NCBI RefSeq assembly: GCF_027595985.1 | Contig: NC_073305.1 | Location: 87,600,626 to 87,664,625 of the forward strand | Reading direction: 5' to 3' | From: Sorex araneus | Taxonomy: Eukaryota; Chordata; Mammalia; Eulipotyphla; Soricidae | DNA length: 64,000 nucleotides | Part shown: one piece after another, positions 1 to 10,816 of the stretch | How positions within the stretch are numbered: the stretch's first letter is position 1 | How the letters are laid out: the number at the start of each line of letters is the position of its first letter | Made by a program: the position numbers and the translations under genes | The notes under the pieces: model-generated | Database searches by the model: none | Seen by the model: only the letters and a program-made list of their open reading frames with translations | What the model was told of the DNA's origin: nothing

Positions 1-607
1 ATAGATGTCAAGTCAAAAGGAAGCAATTGACCTGATTTGGTCACTCCTGCCTGTTAAGTTTAAAAATCAAACTTGCTTTCACATATTACAAATAACCAAC
101 TGTGGCAGCTACTTTTTAACAGACTGACCTATGAGACCATTTGCTTCATACTTTCCACCTTTCCACTATGTGGTTCAACTTTGAAAAGAAGACATTTAAA
201 ACTCATCACTAATGAGAAGTTGAAGTCCCGGCGGCTTTAGATTAAGGGTCTTGTGGGTGGGAGACAAGTCTCCCACCATAAGTAGTAGTATTTCCTGGGT
301 GCCTTTTGTCAGGTGGTGACCTCAATAAAGCCTTTCCCCTCTCTACTCATTGCAGGCACCCAGGGGAAGTTTGGGCTGATTTGAGCTTGCACCATTTGGC
401 CCTTGTGTCTCACCAGCTCCGGGAGACGGTCTTCAAACCACACCTAGGTCCTGTTACCCTGCCCTGCTACCCGATTTCTCAGAGAGCCGTGGAATCCAGG
501 CTCGAGTAAGGGATTGCTCTTTGCAGGAAAAAAAAAAGTCAATCCTAAATCCTATGTGGGCTTTCCAAGTCCATCACCTTCCGTCACAGAAAAAAAATCT
601 AGGAGTA
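1..607. other. Unassigned; possible degenerate LTR-like segment near 240-510
   Basis: No gene recognised. Around 325 there is CTCAATAAAGCC followed by a pyrimidine-rich run, reminiscent of an LTR poly(A) region, but no ends or TSD were found. The small ORFs here have no family features. Confidence 0.25.
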
Positions 608-780
608 GGGGGTGGAGTGATAGAACAGAGTGTAGGGTGTTTGCCTTGCACATGGCAGGCCCGGGTTTGATCCTCTGCATCCCATATGGTCCCTTGAGCA
701 CCACCAGGAGTGATCCCTGAGTACAGAGCCAGGAGGAACCCCTGAGCATCACCTGGTGTGACCCAAAAACTAAGAAAAAA
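608..780 (+). mobile_element. SOR-type SINE
   Basis: Head with tRNA-like boxes, body CATCCCATATGGTCCC, ending GTGACCCAAAAACTAAG and A-run. TSD AATCTAGGAGTAG lies directly before it and again at about 781-793. Confidence 0.9.
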
Positions 781-782
781 AA

Positions 783-2170
783 TCTAGGAGTAGATGAGTA
801 GTCAATAAAATAAATTTATGGGGGGAGGAAGAAAACAGGCTTCTCCAGTATAGAAAAAGCAAGTATATATATATATGTATATATATGTATATATGTACAT
901 ATATATATAGTGTATATATAGTGTATTCCCAAGATGAAAGTACACACCTCAGGGGGAGATGCAGGTAAAAACGCTGTAAATTAAAAGAAAGGAAATATAT
1001 GTCTGGGGCCAGGGGGATGTGTGTTGTAACCTGGTCGTTCACTTAACCAAGCCCCATCCATGGTGACAAACAAGGAGGTCTTTGTTACACCAACTGATCA
1101 GACTGGTGGGTCAAGACTTGGCAAACACCTGAGGCTTTAGACCAAGCTTAGGGGTTCAAGAGCCTGGTTTTTGGTTTTTGGTGTTTTTGTTTGTTCGTTC
1201 GTTTGTTTGTTTGTTTATGTAGGAGTACTGCTATAATTCAGCTGTTGATTAAACTGATTGAAGTAGCCATGAACCCAAGAGCCTGTTTTTATAAAAGGGC
1301 ATTACCGCAAACTCATTGTTACTGTGCTTCATGCTCAATAAATGCAGAGGCATGCGCATGTTGGCATCTTATCAGCATGGCTACAGAGAGATTCCTAAAA
1401 CCAGCATTTTCTTAGCTTGGAACAAGGAAGTTCATTGCCAGGGCAGACAGGGTAGGCATCTTTAAAAACTTCCCACCCACGAGCAAATCTCCTCTATAAC
1501 TCAATCATAAAACCAAAGATACATATAATAAATTTTCATTATAAAATGTGGGTCATTCTGTGCCTTTTCTTTTACCAAGTTTATTTATATAGAGAATTTA
1601 CAAACTGCATCCCCACCCCCAAGGACCTTGGCTGAGTGGCTGCCAAGGGAGTGAGCTGATGGATTTCTCTGATATTCTTAGCACGGAAGGATTCCAACAG
1701 TGGCACCTGAAAGGGGGGGCGGTGGGGAGAGGGAGTCCAGCCATGCTCTGGGCCTAAATCTCTGTAGTCCAGCGGTTTTCAGGGCTCCTAAGATGGGGCT
1801 TTGTGTCAAAATGCCTTTATCTCTAGACTGGTTAAGGGTCCAGTGTTTCTCCCAATACACCCCCTCCCCAACTCCCCTATTTTTTGTCTGACAACAAGAG
1901 AACTGTCTGTTATCTCCTTCTTGGGGCATCATGGAACTCTTGTCCTTCGCTGGAACAAAGAAGGGCACAGGGAGGGAAAAATATTCCAGTTTACAAGGAA
2001 GGAGTTGACGAGGAGTAGGGTATGTGAAGCGGTGGGTGCAAATATCTATCTAATGTAACAAAAATAGAATAAACAGAGAATTGTAAAAGAAAGAAAAAGG
2101 CCAAGATCTTGTTGAAGGGAAAGCAAGCCAGAGCAACTTTTATTTATACTTTGCTTGTTTGTTTGTTTCT
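783..2170. other. No gene; AT/TG-rich simple repeat at 860-927 and (GTTT)n at 1186-1216
   Basis: Apart from the simple repeats, 1216-1280 resembles 18079-18142 (about three quarters identical by eye; shared words ATTCAG, TTGATTAA, CTGATTGAA, CATGAAC), so it may be a very old interspersed repeat. The rest is unassigned. Confidence 0.5.
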
Positions 2171-2174
2171 TTGA

Positions 2175-2352
2175 GGGCAACACTTGGCAATGCTCAGAGG
2201 CTTCTCCTGGCCCTGCACTCAGGAATTATTCCTGGCGGTGCTGGGGATGCAGGTGTGGGGGTGTGGGTAGCCATGTAGGATGCCAGGGATCAAACCCGTG
2301 TCAGCCACCTGCAAGGCAAATGCCCTACCTGCTGTACTATCTCTCTGGCACC
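2175..2352 (-). mobile_element. SOR-type SINE
   Basis: Reverse-oriented, diverged copy: T-rich start, GGCAATGCTCAG, ACTCAGGAATTATTCCTGG, then ATCAAACCCGTGTCAGCC (B-box) and CTGTACTATCTCTCTGGC (A-box end). Confidence 0.85.
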
Positions 2353-2660
2353 CTCCTATGCAACGTTTAAATCAAAACCCCTTTCATTATTTTAAAATCA
2401 TGTTTTCCTACTTGGAATCCTGTCACCATCTCCTCTCCCCCCACCCTCCCCCAACTCTTAGAGGTACATTAACAGCTGGAGCTTGGACTTGCCCAAAATG
2501 TGACTACAAAATCTCCCTGAGCTTTATCAACAGTGCCCTTCCTTCAGAAAACAGGCACTTCTTGAACTTGTTTGTTATTTGACTAATATCAAACATACAT
2601 ACATAATCATGGAAACCAAGATTAATTAAATACATCAATTTTAGCCTTTAAAAAATATCA

Positions 2661-2833
2661 GGGGCTGGAGCAATAGTATAGTTGGTAGGGCATTTGCCTT
2701 GCACTCGGCCGACCTGGGTTTGATTCCCAGCATCCCATATGGTCCTCTGAACACTGCCAGGGGTGATTCCTGAGTGCAGAGCCAGGACTAACCCCTGTGC
2801 ATTGCTAGGTGTGACACCCACCCCCCAAAAAAA
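2661..2833 (+). mobile_element. SOR-type SINE
   Basis: Starts GGGGCTGGAGCAATAGTA, B-box GGTTTGATTCCCAGCATC, tail GTGTGACACCCACCCCCC and A-run. Moderately diverged. Confidence 0.92.
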
Positions 2834-2839
2834 TGTTTT

Positions 2840-3765
2840 TAAATACCACGCAGAAAAATTCCACTTCCTCTCTTGCTCAGTTGCCAGCAGGTGAGCTAGA
2901 CTCAAGCTCTGGCCTCTCCTGACCTCTAGTGGTGTCAGCAATGTGAGTTAATAATATTAAGTTAATACTAATGAAGAAGAAAACAGGTGGAAATGCAAGT
3001 GGAGAAAAGTGCTTGTTCTTGTTTTTATATTTTGGTATTTTTTTTGGACTGTGTGACTGTGAAACATCCTAAGATGATTTAATTGGAATTTTGGCTCCAA
3101 GTGAAAAATTCAGTGGCCGTGGAGGGACTTCCAATTAAAGTTAACAATGTTAACCAGATCACAAACAAGCAACACAGATCTAATTGTCATGTTTTGCTTG
3201 AGCACCTCGGTTCAAGGACCTTACCCTAAACTGGCAGCCTAGAAACCGCTTCTATCAGAGCTGGACTCACAGCAGACGAGGAAAAGAGGTTATGTGAGTC
3301 TGGCCTTGGTTTCATACCGGAAGGGTTGGTTGGAGTCAGTTCTCTACAGACAGCGTTGGAGAAAAGGGTGTGTTCAAAGACATCCGCACTGCTGGGGCTG
3401 CAGAGGATCATTCTCGAGAGAGAACCCAGGGCAGCTCGGGAGGGTGGGAACAGATGCGTTCCATTCCTGATGTTTTTCTCTGGCACCGAGAGTTCAATAG
3501 CCTTGCTTCGACAGAGGAGGGAAAGGGTCAAAAAGACATGCTGAGTCACTCCCCTGGCAGATGCCTGGGAACTCAATGCTATTCCCGCCCAGCCTTATGT
3601 GGGTGAGGCAGCTGGCCCCAAAGCTCCCACCCCCAAAAGAGGTAGGGTCAAAGGGGAGAGTTCACATGGATGGTACCAGATAATGATAAACCTCCCAACT
3701 CCTATCCCTGTTTTATGAGCCTGTGTACTTTATTTTTATTTTTTGGATAGTGTGAATATTTATTA
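2840..3765. other. No recognised gene or repeat
   Basis: Mixed unique-looking sequence. The ORFs at 3226-3576 (minus) and 3326-3606 (plus) overlap on opposite strands and show no domain, signal or splice logic. Confidence 0.4.
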
Positions 3766-3769
3766 TTAT

Positions 3770-4125
3770 TTTTAATTAAATCACCATGAAATACACAGTT
3801 ATCAAGTTGTTCATGATTGAGTTTCAGTCATACAATGTTCCAACACTTGTCCCTTCACCAGTGTATATTTATCACCACAGTGTCCCCAATTTTCCTCCTT
3901 CCACAATCCCCACATCCATCTGCCTCTATGGCATCTCTCTCTCTCTGCATTATGGTTTGCAATACAGATTCTGAAAGGTTATCATGTATATCCCTTGATC
4001 TCCTTTCAGCATGCAGTTATTATCCAGAGTGACCATTTGCTACTACCATAGTGTCCCTTCTCTATCCTACCCTCTCTATCCTACCCTCTCCCCATCCCAC
4101 TTGGGCCTACCTACTTTAAACTCAA
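3770..4125 (-). mobile_element. L1-type 3' UTR fragment
   Basis: Reads backwards from a T-rich end: ATCACCATGAAATACAC, TGATTGAGTTTCAGTCAT, CAATGTTCCAACAC, a CT-run, TTTGCAATACAGATTCTG and CCAGAGTGACC. The same block recurs at 14798, 57418 and, on plus, 42211 and 52935. Confidence 0.75.
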
Positions 4126-4640
4126 TGACAAATGCTCACCTACCACGCTCCCAAACCCCCACTCTTGTTAAAAGGGCATGAAAGGGGAAAAGGTTTTGCC
4201 TTTCTTTGGAATCTTGCTTACCGAGATTTCTCACATAATCTGGGAGCTTCCCTGCTTTCTCTTCCTTTCTTTTCATCTCCCTTAAAATCTGTTGTGAATG
4301 CAGCCATTCGATCTCCCTTCCATTGCTCGTCTCTTGCTTTCCATCCAGACAGCTTAAGGAGGAGAACCTGAGTGCCCCAGGCATGCGACAAGAGAAGCAA
4401 TGACTCAGACCTAAGGTAGTGGGGATGCAGGCTGCCGGGAAGGCCTGCCAGGGGTTCTAGGATTTTGACTGTTGAGAAAAAGAAGGTGCGCACACACTGA
4501 AACACACAACCGAAATGCAACGTTCAACATTTTAACTGGAAAAGGTGGGTGTGGGTGTGGAAAGGGAGTTCCTATTCTTTGTATTCACCATAGTTAGTAA
4601 CTCTATTCCTGAGTGCCACTTACAAAAATAACAAATAATT

Positions 4641-4800
4641 TAGGGTTGGAGACGTAGTACTAAGAATAGGATGCCTGCCTTGCATGTGGTCAACCTGATT
4701 TGATCCTTGATCAGACTTGACCCTGAGCCTGCCAGGAGTGATCCCTGAGTGCAGAGGCAGGATTAAAACCTGAGCAATACTAGGAGTGGTTCAATCCCAT
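4641..4800 (+). mobile_element. Degenerate SOR-type SINE
   Basis: GTTGGAGACGTAGTACTAAG, CTTGCATGTGGTCAACC and CCAGGAGTGATCCCTGAGT keep the family order; the B-box is eroded. Confidence 0.7.
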
Positions 4801-5215
4801 GCCCCACCCCCACCCCACACCCAACCACCACACCAACACCAAAGTCAACTTTGGTTTATAACATTGCATAAGTTTCCCGTGTATTGTATCTGGTTTCTTT
4901 AGTTGTAGAAAGGGCTTGAAGTTGTCCTGCTGCCTTCATGTTTGCTGACTACCATGGTACTGCAAGCAGGTCTTGAAAGCAAAGAATATTCTTGTAGCCG
5001 GGGAGGTTGGGTTCCACTTAGGCACCCAAGTTTGTTGGTTTGGAAAGCCGAGGAATGCCATCTGGCAAACAGTTGAACGGGCATGCAGACACAAGATCCC
5101 TGGAAGACTTTGCTAAAATGCAGGTTCTAATTCAGGAGAGCCAGAGAAAGGGCTGAATCTCCTAAATGCTCAGGGGTGCCCACCCTGAGGCTGGGGATGC
5201 CCCCCACATGAGCAC
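4801..5215. other. No recognised gene; C/A-rich run at 4801-4845
   Basis: The C/A-rich stretch follows the preceding SINE tail. The rest is unassigned. Confidence 0.4.
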
Positions 5216-5449
5216 TGTAGCACTGTTGTCCCATTGTTTATTGATTTGCTCAAGTGGGAACATCTCCATTGTGAAACTTGTTGCTGTTTTTGCCATATTG
5301 AATATGCCACGGGTAGCTTGCCTGGTTCTGCCGTGCAGGCAGGATACTGTCAGTAGCTTGCTGGGCTCTCCGAGAGGGACGGAAGAATCTAACCCGGGTC
5401 AACTGCATGCAAGGCAAACGCCCTACCCGCTGTCCTACTGCTCCAGCCC
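5216..5449 (-). mobile_element. Second shrew-type SINE (tRNA-like head, GACAGT-type tail)
   Basis: Reverse orientation. Begins TGTAGCACTGTTGTCCCATTG (the tail), then GAATATGCCACGGGTAGC, CTCTCCGAGAGGGACGGA and the shared head CAAGGCAAACGCCCTACC..GCTCCAGCCC. No A-tail. Confidence 0.88.
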
Positions 5450-5689
5450 TCCCCACATGAGCAGCATGGCTAATTTAGCTTCCAGCTCTCTGTTTCCTGG
5501 GTGTAGGGTTTCTGGGGACAGACTCTCTGGCAAGCAGATTGTCTGGCAAGACAGACAGACAAAGCTTGCAGGTTGAGAAATAGACAGATGATAACTGAAG
5601 TTTCATCAGAATCAGCACTTCCCACATAGCAAATGTTGCCATCTTGTCCAGGGGGCTCTAAAGTCTGACGGAGGTGTCTGAGGACACAG

Positions 5690-5850
5690 TGCTGGTTCGG
5701 CCGTGTGATGCCTGGGATTACCAGGGCAGTGCTGGGGGCCTCTAGGGCCACACCTGACATTGCTGGGGGAACTGTAGGCCACTGGGTGTTGAACCAGGCC
5801 TGGCACCTATTACACAAAAGCCCTAACTGCTGCCAAATCTCCCTGTCCCT
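5690..5850 (-). mobile_element. Probable degenerate SOR-type SINE
   Basis: GCCACACCTGACATTGCTGG, then TTGAACCAGGCCTGGCACC and AAAGCCCTAACTGCTGCC, follow the reverse body-to-head order but are heavily decayed. Confidence 0.45.
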
Positions 5851-6254
5851 TTAGTCACTCCCTTTTGGGGAAAAAGCATACAAAACCATTTCACTTTTCT
5901 AGCAGCAAAGCATGTTTTCATTTTCTGCAGTTAAGGGTGGGACTAGCCAGTGGGGTTCCTGCAGGCATTTGTGTGGGAAGGAAGGAAACACCTCAGTGCT
6001 TCTGTCTGTCAGCTGTAAGAACCTGAGCTAGGAGGGAGGTTCAGATCAGAGCTACCCATCAAGCCCCAGTTGATTTCCTGGTGACTCCTCTTCCCCCAGC
6101 AGGGTTAAATATAGCCCTGGAGGCACCCCAATTCTGCTGGATGGGGCTTTAGTGGACCCCACACTGCCGAACAGCAGCATTCTTGGGGCTGGAGCTCTGC
6201 CTCTGTCAGCTGAGTATCTCCAGGAGTGGCTTCCAGGTGCCCTGAGCACTGCTT
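5851..6254. other. No recognised gene or repeat
   Basis: Unassigned sequence between a decayed SINE and the CA repeat. Its plus-strand ORF runs into the microsatellite, typical of chance reading frames. Confidence 0.4.
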
Positions 6255-6273
6255 TAACACACACACACACACA

Positions 6274-6314
<41 letters not shown>
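6255..6314. repeat. (CA)n microsatellite
   Basis: About 60 bp of CA dinucleotides with one CC interruption. Confidence 0.98.
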
Positions 6315-6318
<4 letters not shown>

Positions 6319-6347
6319 TGCAGCCCCACTGTTACTGAGACCAAGTT

Positions 6348-6529
6348 CTTTTTGGGGGGTGTGGGGAGGAGGGGCACACCTGGCTAAGCTCAGGGCCTGC
6401 TCCTGGCTCTGTGCTCAAGGGTCACTCCTGGTCATGCTCAGGGAACCAGATGCAGCGCCGGGGAATCAAAGCCAGGTCCACCACATGCAAGGCCAGTGGT
6501 CTTACCCGCTGTACTATGTCTTCAGCTCC
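6348..6529 (-). mobile_element. SOR-type SINE
   Basis: GGGGCACACCTGGCTAAGC, TGCTCAAGGGTCACTCCTGG, GGAATCAAAGCCAGGTCC and CGCTGTACTATGTCTTCAGC in reverse-copy order. Confidence 0.82.
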
Positions 6530-7100
6530 ACTGAACCCAACTTCAAGCGCTCAATACCCCAAAGTCAATTCCAAAAGTAGGGTTGATGTGAGACAGAAGA
6601 GTTTGGGGGCTTTATTCAAGGGCTAGCAACTTGTAAAGCCAGCAAACTCATTTCCCAAATAAGTTCACTCTCAGCTTGGGGTTAAGGTGCTATATTGGGC
6701 TGGCTGGGAAAGTGAGTTCAACAGGGTGAGACTTAGAGCCTTGTCTCAAGGCTCTTTGGGCTGGTATCAGTGGGTCCTTGGAGGATGACGTCTGTCCCTC
6801 GTGACAGGATCACCTAGTCATCCTTCTCAGCGTCTGCATGACGACCTCCCAGAGTCCTTCCAGACGGGCTGTGCTGACTCTTCTCAAGGAGAGGCGTCCT
6901 TGGGACGCTCTCAAAGGGCCTTTTGTTTTTGATCTCCTCTGTCCAGAATTTGGCCTGCTTCTACGTCCACACTCAGAGCATGAGGGTTTCTCTTAGGATG
7001 AGGGACAGAGAAAAGACCAAGAGAGAGGCTAGAAGACATGCGTGGACAGAGCTGGAATGTTTGATAAAATATAAAGTTTTCCCTTGAAAATTCAATGGTT
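6530..7100. other. No recognised gene
   Basis: Nothing identifiable apart from short unique-looking sequence; no ORF with family features. Confidence 0.4.
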
Positions 7101-7280
7101 TAGGGACTGGAGCAATAGTACAATGAACTAGGGTGCTTGACTTGCGTGTGTTTGACCCAGGTTCAATTCCTAGCACCTCATCTAGTCCCCCAAGCACTAC
7201 CAGGAGTGATCCCCTGAGTACAGAGTCAGCCAGAACTAAGTCCTGAGCCACAGCTGAGGTGTGGCCAAAAGAGCAAAGAA
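7101..7280 (+). mobile_element. SOR-type SINE
   Basis: GGGACTGGAGCAATAGTAC, B-box CAGGTTCAATTCCTAGCACC, tail GAGGTGTGGCCAAAAGAGC. It abuts the next copy head-to-tail. Confidence 0.85.
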
Positions 7281-7450
7281 AGGGCCAGAGTGTTTGCCTT
7301 GCACATGCCCAACCTGGGTTTGATCCCCAGCATCCCATATGGTCCCCTGAGCAACTGCCATGAGTAATTCCTGAGTGCAGAGCCAGGAGTAACCCCTGAG
7401 CATTGCTGGGTGTGACCCCAAAAGCAAATAAATAAACAAATAAATATCTA
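7281..7450 (+). mobile_element. SOR-type SINE, short head
   Basis: Head shortened (GGGCCAGAGTGTTTGCC lacks the A-box), then a well-kept body CATCCCATATGGTCCCC and tail GTGTGACCCCAAAAGC followed by (AAAT)n. Confidence 0.88.
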
Positions 7451-7540
7451 TTTTTTTTTAAAAAAAAAAGCAAAGAAAGATATGTGTGGAGTAAGATAGA
7501 ACCTGCTACCTCACTTATATCACTTCTAAAACTTTAATCT

Positions 7541-7700
7541 GTGCAGGTTGCAGTGATAATACAGCAGATAGGGCACTTGCCTTATTGCATGTGGCTAACC
7601 CTGGCATGCCGTATGTTAGGAGTAACACAGAGCCAGGAGTCAGTCCTGAGCACCACCGAGTGAGGTCAACAAACAAACAAACAAACAAACAAAAACAAAG
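7541..7700 (+). mobile_element. Degenerate SOR-type SINE
   Basis: GTTGCAGTGATAATACAGC, GGGCACTTGCCTTATTGC, then a B-box deletion; tail turned into (CAAA)n at 7665-7690. Confidence 0.7.
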
Positions 7701-7868
7701 ACAAATTAAGTTTAGTTTGTTTTGAATTACAGGCAGAAGAACTGAACTCACTGTGTGGCTGGTGCCAGAGAGCGGGTAAGGAATAAGCCCCGGCTGCACC
7801 CGTGCAGAGGGCCCCTGCCCGCAGCCAGCAGAGACACGCCTTAGCACTAAGGTTTAAAACCTCCTGCT

Positions 7869-8031
7869 TTGGGCTGGACGAACAGTACAACAGACAGGGC
7901 GTCTGCCTTGCACGTGGCCAACCCAAGTTCCATTTCCAGCGCCATATAGGGTCCCCAGAGTGCTGCCAGGAGTGGCCCCCAGGAAGCAAAGCCAGGAGCA
8001 AGCCTTGAGCACTGCTGGGTATGACAAAAAA
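7869..8031 (+). mobile_element. SOR-type SINE
   Basis: GGGCTGGACGAACAGTACAA, CTTGCACGTGGCCAACCC, TTCCATTTCCAGCGCC, tail GGTATGACAAAAAA. Confidence 0.85.
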
Positions 8032-8162
8032 GGGAGGGAGGGGAAGCCCTTCTGTTCAGACCTGACTAACTTCAAAGGCTAATATCACCCTTAGGGTCAT
8101 TAGCCAAAGTCTCAACTCATCCTTTTTTCGACTTAGGCTGGGAGAGAGAGAAACAGATTTAT

Positions 8163-8297
8163 TGGACTGGAGAGTTAGTTTAATGGGATGAACACATGCT
8201 TGTCATGGGTTTAATCCCTGGCTCCATATTCTCCCCTGAGCACAGATCGGGAAGTAATCTCTGAGTGCTCCTGGGTGTGGCTTCTCAAACAAAAGGC
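8163..8297 (+). mobile_element. Degenerate SOR-type SINE
   Basis: TGGACTGGAGAGTTAGTTTA, GGGTTTAATCCCTGGC, GTGCTCCTGGGTGTGGC. Internal deletions. Confidence 0.7.
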
Positions 8298-8304
8298 CAA
8301 AAAT

Positions 8305-8455
8305 GAAGGTCACAGCACTTGACTTGGACACAGCTGACTTGGGTTTGATCCCCAGCACCATATTATGGTCCCCGAACCCTGATAGGAGTGATCCCCTGAA
8401 CCAAAAGCCAGGAATAAACTCTGAGCATAAACAGGTGTGGCCCAAATCCAAAAAG
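8305..8455 (+). mobile_element. SOR-type SINE whose tail runs into a giant microsatellite
   Basis: CTTGGGTTTGATCCCCAGC and CAGGTGTGGCCCAAATCC mark body and tail; the tail is continuous with the GAAA/GGAA array. Confidence 0.78.
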
Positions 8456-8484
8456 AAAGAAGAAGGAAAGAGAGAGAGAAAGGG

Positions 8485-8535
<51 letters not shown>

Positions 8536-8790
8536 AGAAAGAGAAGAAAGAAGAAGGAAGGAAGGAAGGAAGGAAGGAAGGAAGGAAGGAAGGAAGGAAG
8601 GAAGGAAGGAAGGAAGGAAGGAGAAGGAAGGGAGAGGGAGGGGAGGGAGGGAGGGAGGGAGGGAGGAGGAAGGAAGGAAGAAGAAGAAAGAGAAAAAGAA
8701 AGAAAGAAGGAAGGAAGGAAGGAAGGAAGGAAGAGAGAGAAAGGAATGAAGGGGAAAGAGAAAGAAAGAAAGAAAGAAAGAAAGAAAGGA

Positions 8791-8846
<56 letters not shown>

Positions 8847-9074
8847 AAAGAAAGAAAGAAAGAGAGAGAGAAAGAAAGGAAGGAAGGATAAGAGAAAGAA
8901 AAAAAAGAAAGAAAGAAAGAAAGAAAAGAGAAGAAAGAGAGAGAGAGAGGGAAAGAAAGAAAGAAAGAAAGAAAGAAGAAAGATAGAAAGAAAGAAAGAA
9001 AAGAAGAAAGAAAGAAAGAAAAGAAGAGAAGAAAGGAAGGAAGGAAGGAAGAAAGGAAGGAAGGAAAGAAAGAA

Positions 9075-9138
<64 letters not shown>

Positions 9139-9531
9139 AAAGAAAGAAAGAAAGGAAGGAAGGAAGGAAGAAGGAAGGAAGGAAGGAAGGAAGGAAGGAA
9201 GGAAGGAAGGAAGGAAGGATGGAAGGGAGAAAGAGAGAAAGAAAGAGAAAGAAAGAAAAGAAGGAAGGAGGAAAGAAGAGAAAAGAAGGAAAAGAAAGAA
9301 AAGAGAAGGAAAGGAAGGAAAGGGAAAGGGAAAGGAAAGGAAAATGGAAAGGATAAGGAAAGGAAAGGAAAGGAAAGGAAAGGAAAGGAAAGGAAAGGAA
9401 AGGAAAGGAAAGGAAAGGAAAGGAAAGGAAAGGAAAGGAAAGGAAAGGAAAGGAAAGGAAAGGAAAGGAAAGGAAAGAAAGGAAAGGAAAGGAAAGGAAA
9501 GGAAAGGAAAGGAAAGGAAAGGATAGAAAGA
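8452..9531. repeat. 1.08-kb polypurine microsatellite (GAAA, GGAA, GGAAA units)
   Basis: Almost pure purine on the plus strand with only a handful of T interruptions (for example near 8746, 8888, 8982, 9219, 9344, 9353, 9523). Blocks of (GAAA)n and (GGAA)n alternate and the right end, 9352-9520, is a regular GGAAA pentamer array. The 382-codon reading frame across it is a repeat artefact. Confidence 0.97.
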
Positions 9532-9561
9532 CTATTTATTGAGGGTCTGCTATGTCATAAG

Positions 9562-9682
9562 CGCTGGACACGGCAGGCCATATAGTCCCCCCGAGCACCT
9601 CCAGGGATAATTCCTGAGTGCAGAGCCGGGAGTAAACCCCTGTGCATTGCCAGGTGTGACCCATAAAACCAAGAAAAGAATG
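9562..9682 (+). mobile_element. SOR-type SINE, 3' half
   Basis: GCCATATAGTCCCCCCGAG, AATTCCTGAGTGCAGAGCC, tail GCCAGGTGTGACCCATAAAA. The head is missing next to the purine array. Confidence 0.8.
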
Positions 9683-9689
9683 TATCCTA

Positions 9690-10068
9690 CAGGACATCAT
9701 TCCTGTATACCCAGAATAGGCAAATTTACTGAGACCAGATGGAATCTTAGTGCCAGTAATGGGGACATAAAGGGAAGAGCAGAGAGTTAAGTTTCTCAGG
9801 AACACACAGCTTCAGTTAGGATGATGACAGTGTTTTGGAGATGAATAAAGGTGATGGTTGCACAACATCCATCCATATGAGTATGTCCTTCTCAGAAAGA
9901 ACGCACTACGCTCAAAGAGTGACTAAAAGGTAGATGGTATGTCATACATGTCTGACCATAATAAAGCATACATGCAGGATCTAGAGGTAAAGCAGAGATA
10001 GCTGCCATTTTACAAGAAGAAAATGATTGCCAGAAGTATTGCAAGCTCCTCATAGCTGGCGCCCAACA
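9690..10068. other. No recognised gene or repeat
   Basis: Unassigned sequence up to the LTR TSD. Confidence 0.4.
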
Positions 10069-10326
10069 CTCATGTCAATGGCAAATAAAAATTGCAAATA
10101 AGAAACTGTTATGAGAACTAAGAGAATGTAGTGATAGGTGAGACACTGAAACCAACCCCAAGGTCAGCCAGGGAAGGGAGGAAAAGTTTTTCCTTTGTAG
10201 GAGCCTAATCAGCTTGGAATAAGGGCTGCCAGACAAACAGGAGAGCAGAAGGCCTGACAGATTTAGGGGCGTGCATGGAAGGCACACATGAAGGTCACAC
10301 CAAATAGGCAAGAGATACTGACACAG

Positions 10327-10516
10327 GGGGCTAGAGCGATAGTACAGAGCGGGTAGGGTGTTTGCCTTGCACGCAGCTGACCCAGGTTTCTATTCCCACC
10401 ATCCCATATGGTCCCCTGAGCACTGCCAGGAGTAATTCCTGAATGCAGAGCCAGGAGTAACTTACCTGTGCATCACCAGGTGTGACCCAAAAAGCATAAA
10501 AATAAAAAAAATAAAA
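10327..10516 (+). mobile_element. SOR-type SINE inside the LTR
   Basis: GGGGCTAGAGCGATAGTAC to GTGTGACCCAAAAAGC and A-rich tail. TSD AGAtACTGACACAG (10313-10326) versus AGAcACTGACACAG (10517-10530), one mismatch. Confidence 0.93.
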
Positions 10517-10726
10517 AGACACTGACACAGACGTTTCTTCTATTTTTGGGGGGAGATGGGCACCCGAAGGCTGGGAAAGATGCTACATTTGTTTTTCTTT
10601 TTGTAGTTCACTCTTAAAGAAGAAAAAAAAATTGACCCTCTCAGCAGACAGGGCTCCAAGTCTCTTTCTCTTTTGAGTTGGGATCCTGAGCACTGAGCCT
10701 CTAATAAACTCACTGCCGTATCCCAA

Positions 10727-10749
10727 TCTCTCTCTCTCTCTCTCTCTCT

Positions 10750-10782
<33 letters not shown>
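10727..10782. repeat. (CT)n microsatellite within the LTR 3' end
   Basis: CT dinucleotides with one TTCTTT interruption. The sister LTRs have only a few pyrimidines here, so it expanded after insertion. Confidence 0.95.
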
Positions 10783-10786
<4 letters not shown>

Positions 10787-10816
10787 CATTCACAGCTCAT
10801 GCCGACATAACACTCA

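Larger units (their letters stand above)
10073..10812 (+). mobile_element. Solo LTR (ERV class I-like), interrupted by a SINE
   Basis: Starts TGTCAATGGCAAAT and ends CCGACATAACA, i.e. TG..CA, flanked by the perfect 4-bp TSD CTCA (10069-10072, 10813-10816). Shares body with 32894-33404 and 60489-60991 (minus), e.g. AGACACTGAAACCAA and CCTCTCAGCAGACAG; the poly(A) signal is near 10703. It is lengthened by a SOR insertion at 10327-10516 and a (CT)n at 10727-10782. No viral coding sequence is present. The 4-bp TSD fits gammaretrovirus-like ERVs; the class call is inference. Confidence 0.85.

Noticed and set aside
8452-9531. CRISPR-like regular repeats
   Set aside because: Simple-sequence microsatellite without spacers, in a mammalian genome.
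8437-9585. 382-codon plus-strand ORF, the longest in the window
   Set aside because: It is translation of GAAA/GGAA repeats (Lys/Glu/Arg only) with no real start context; microsatellite artefact.
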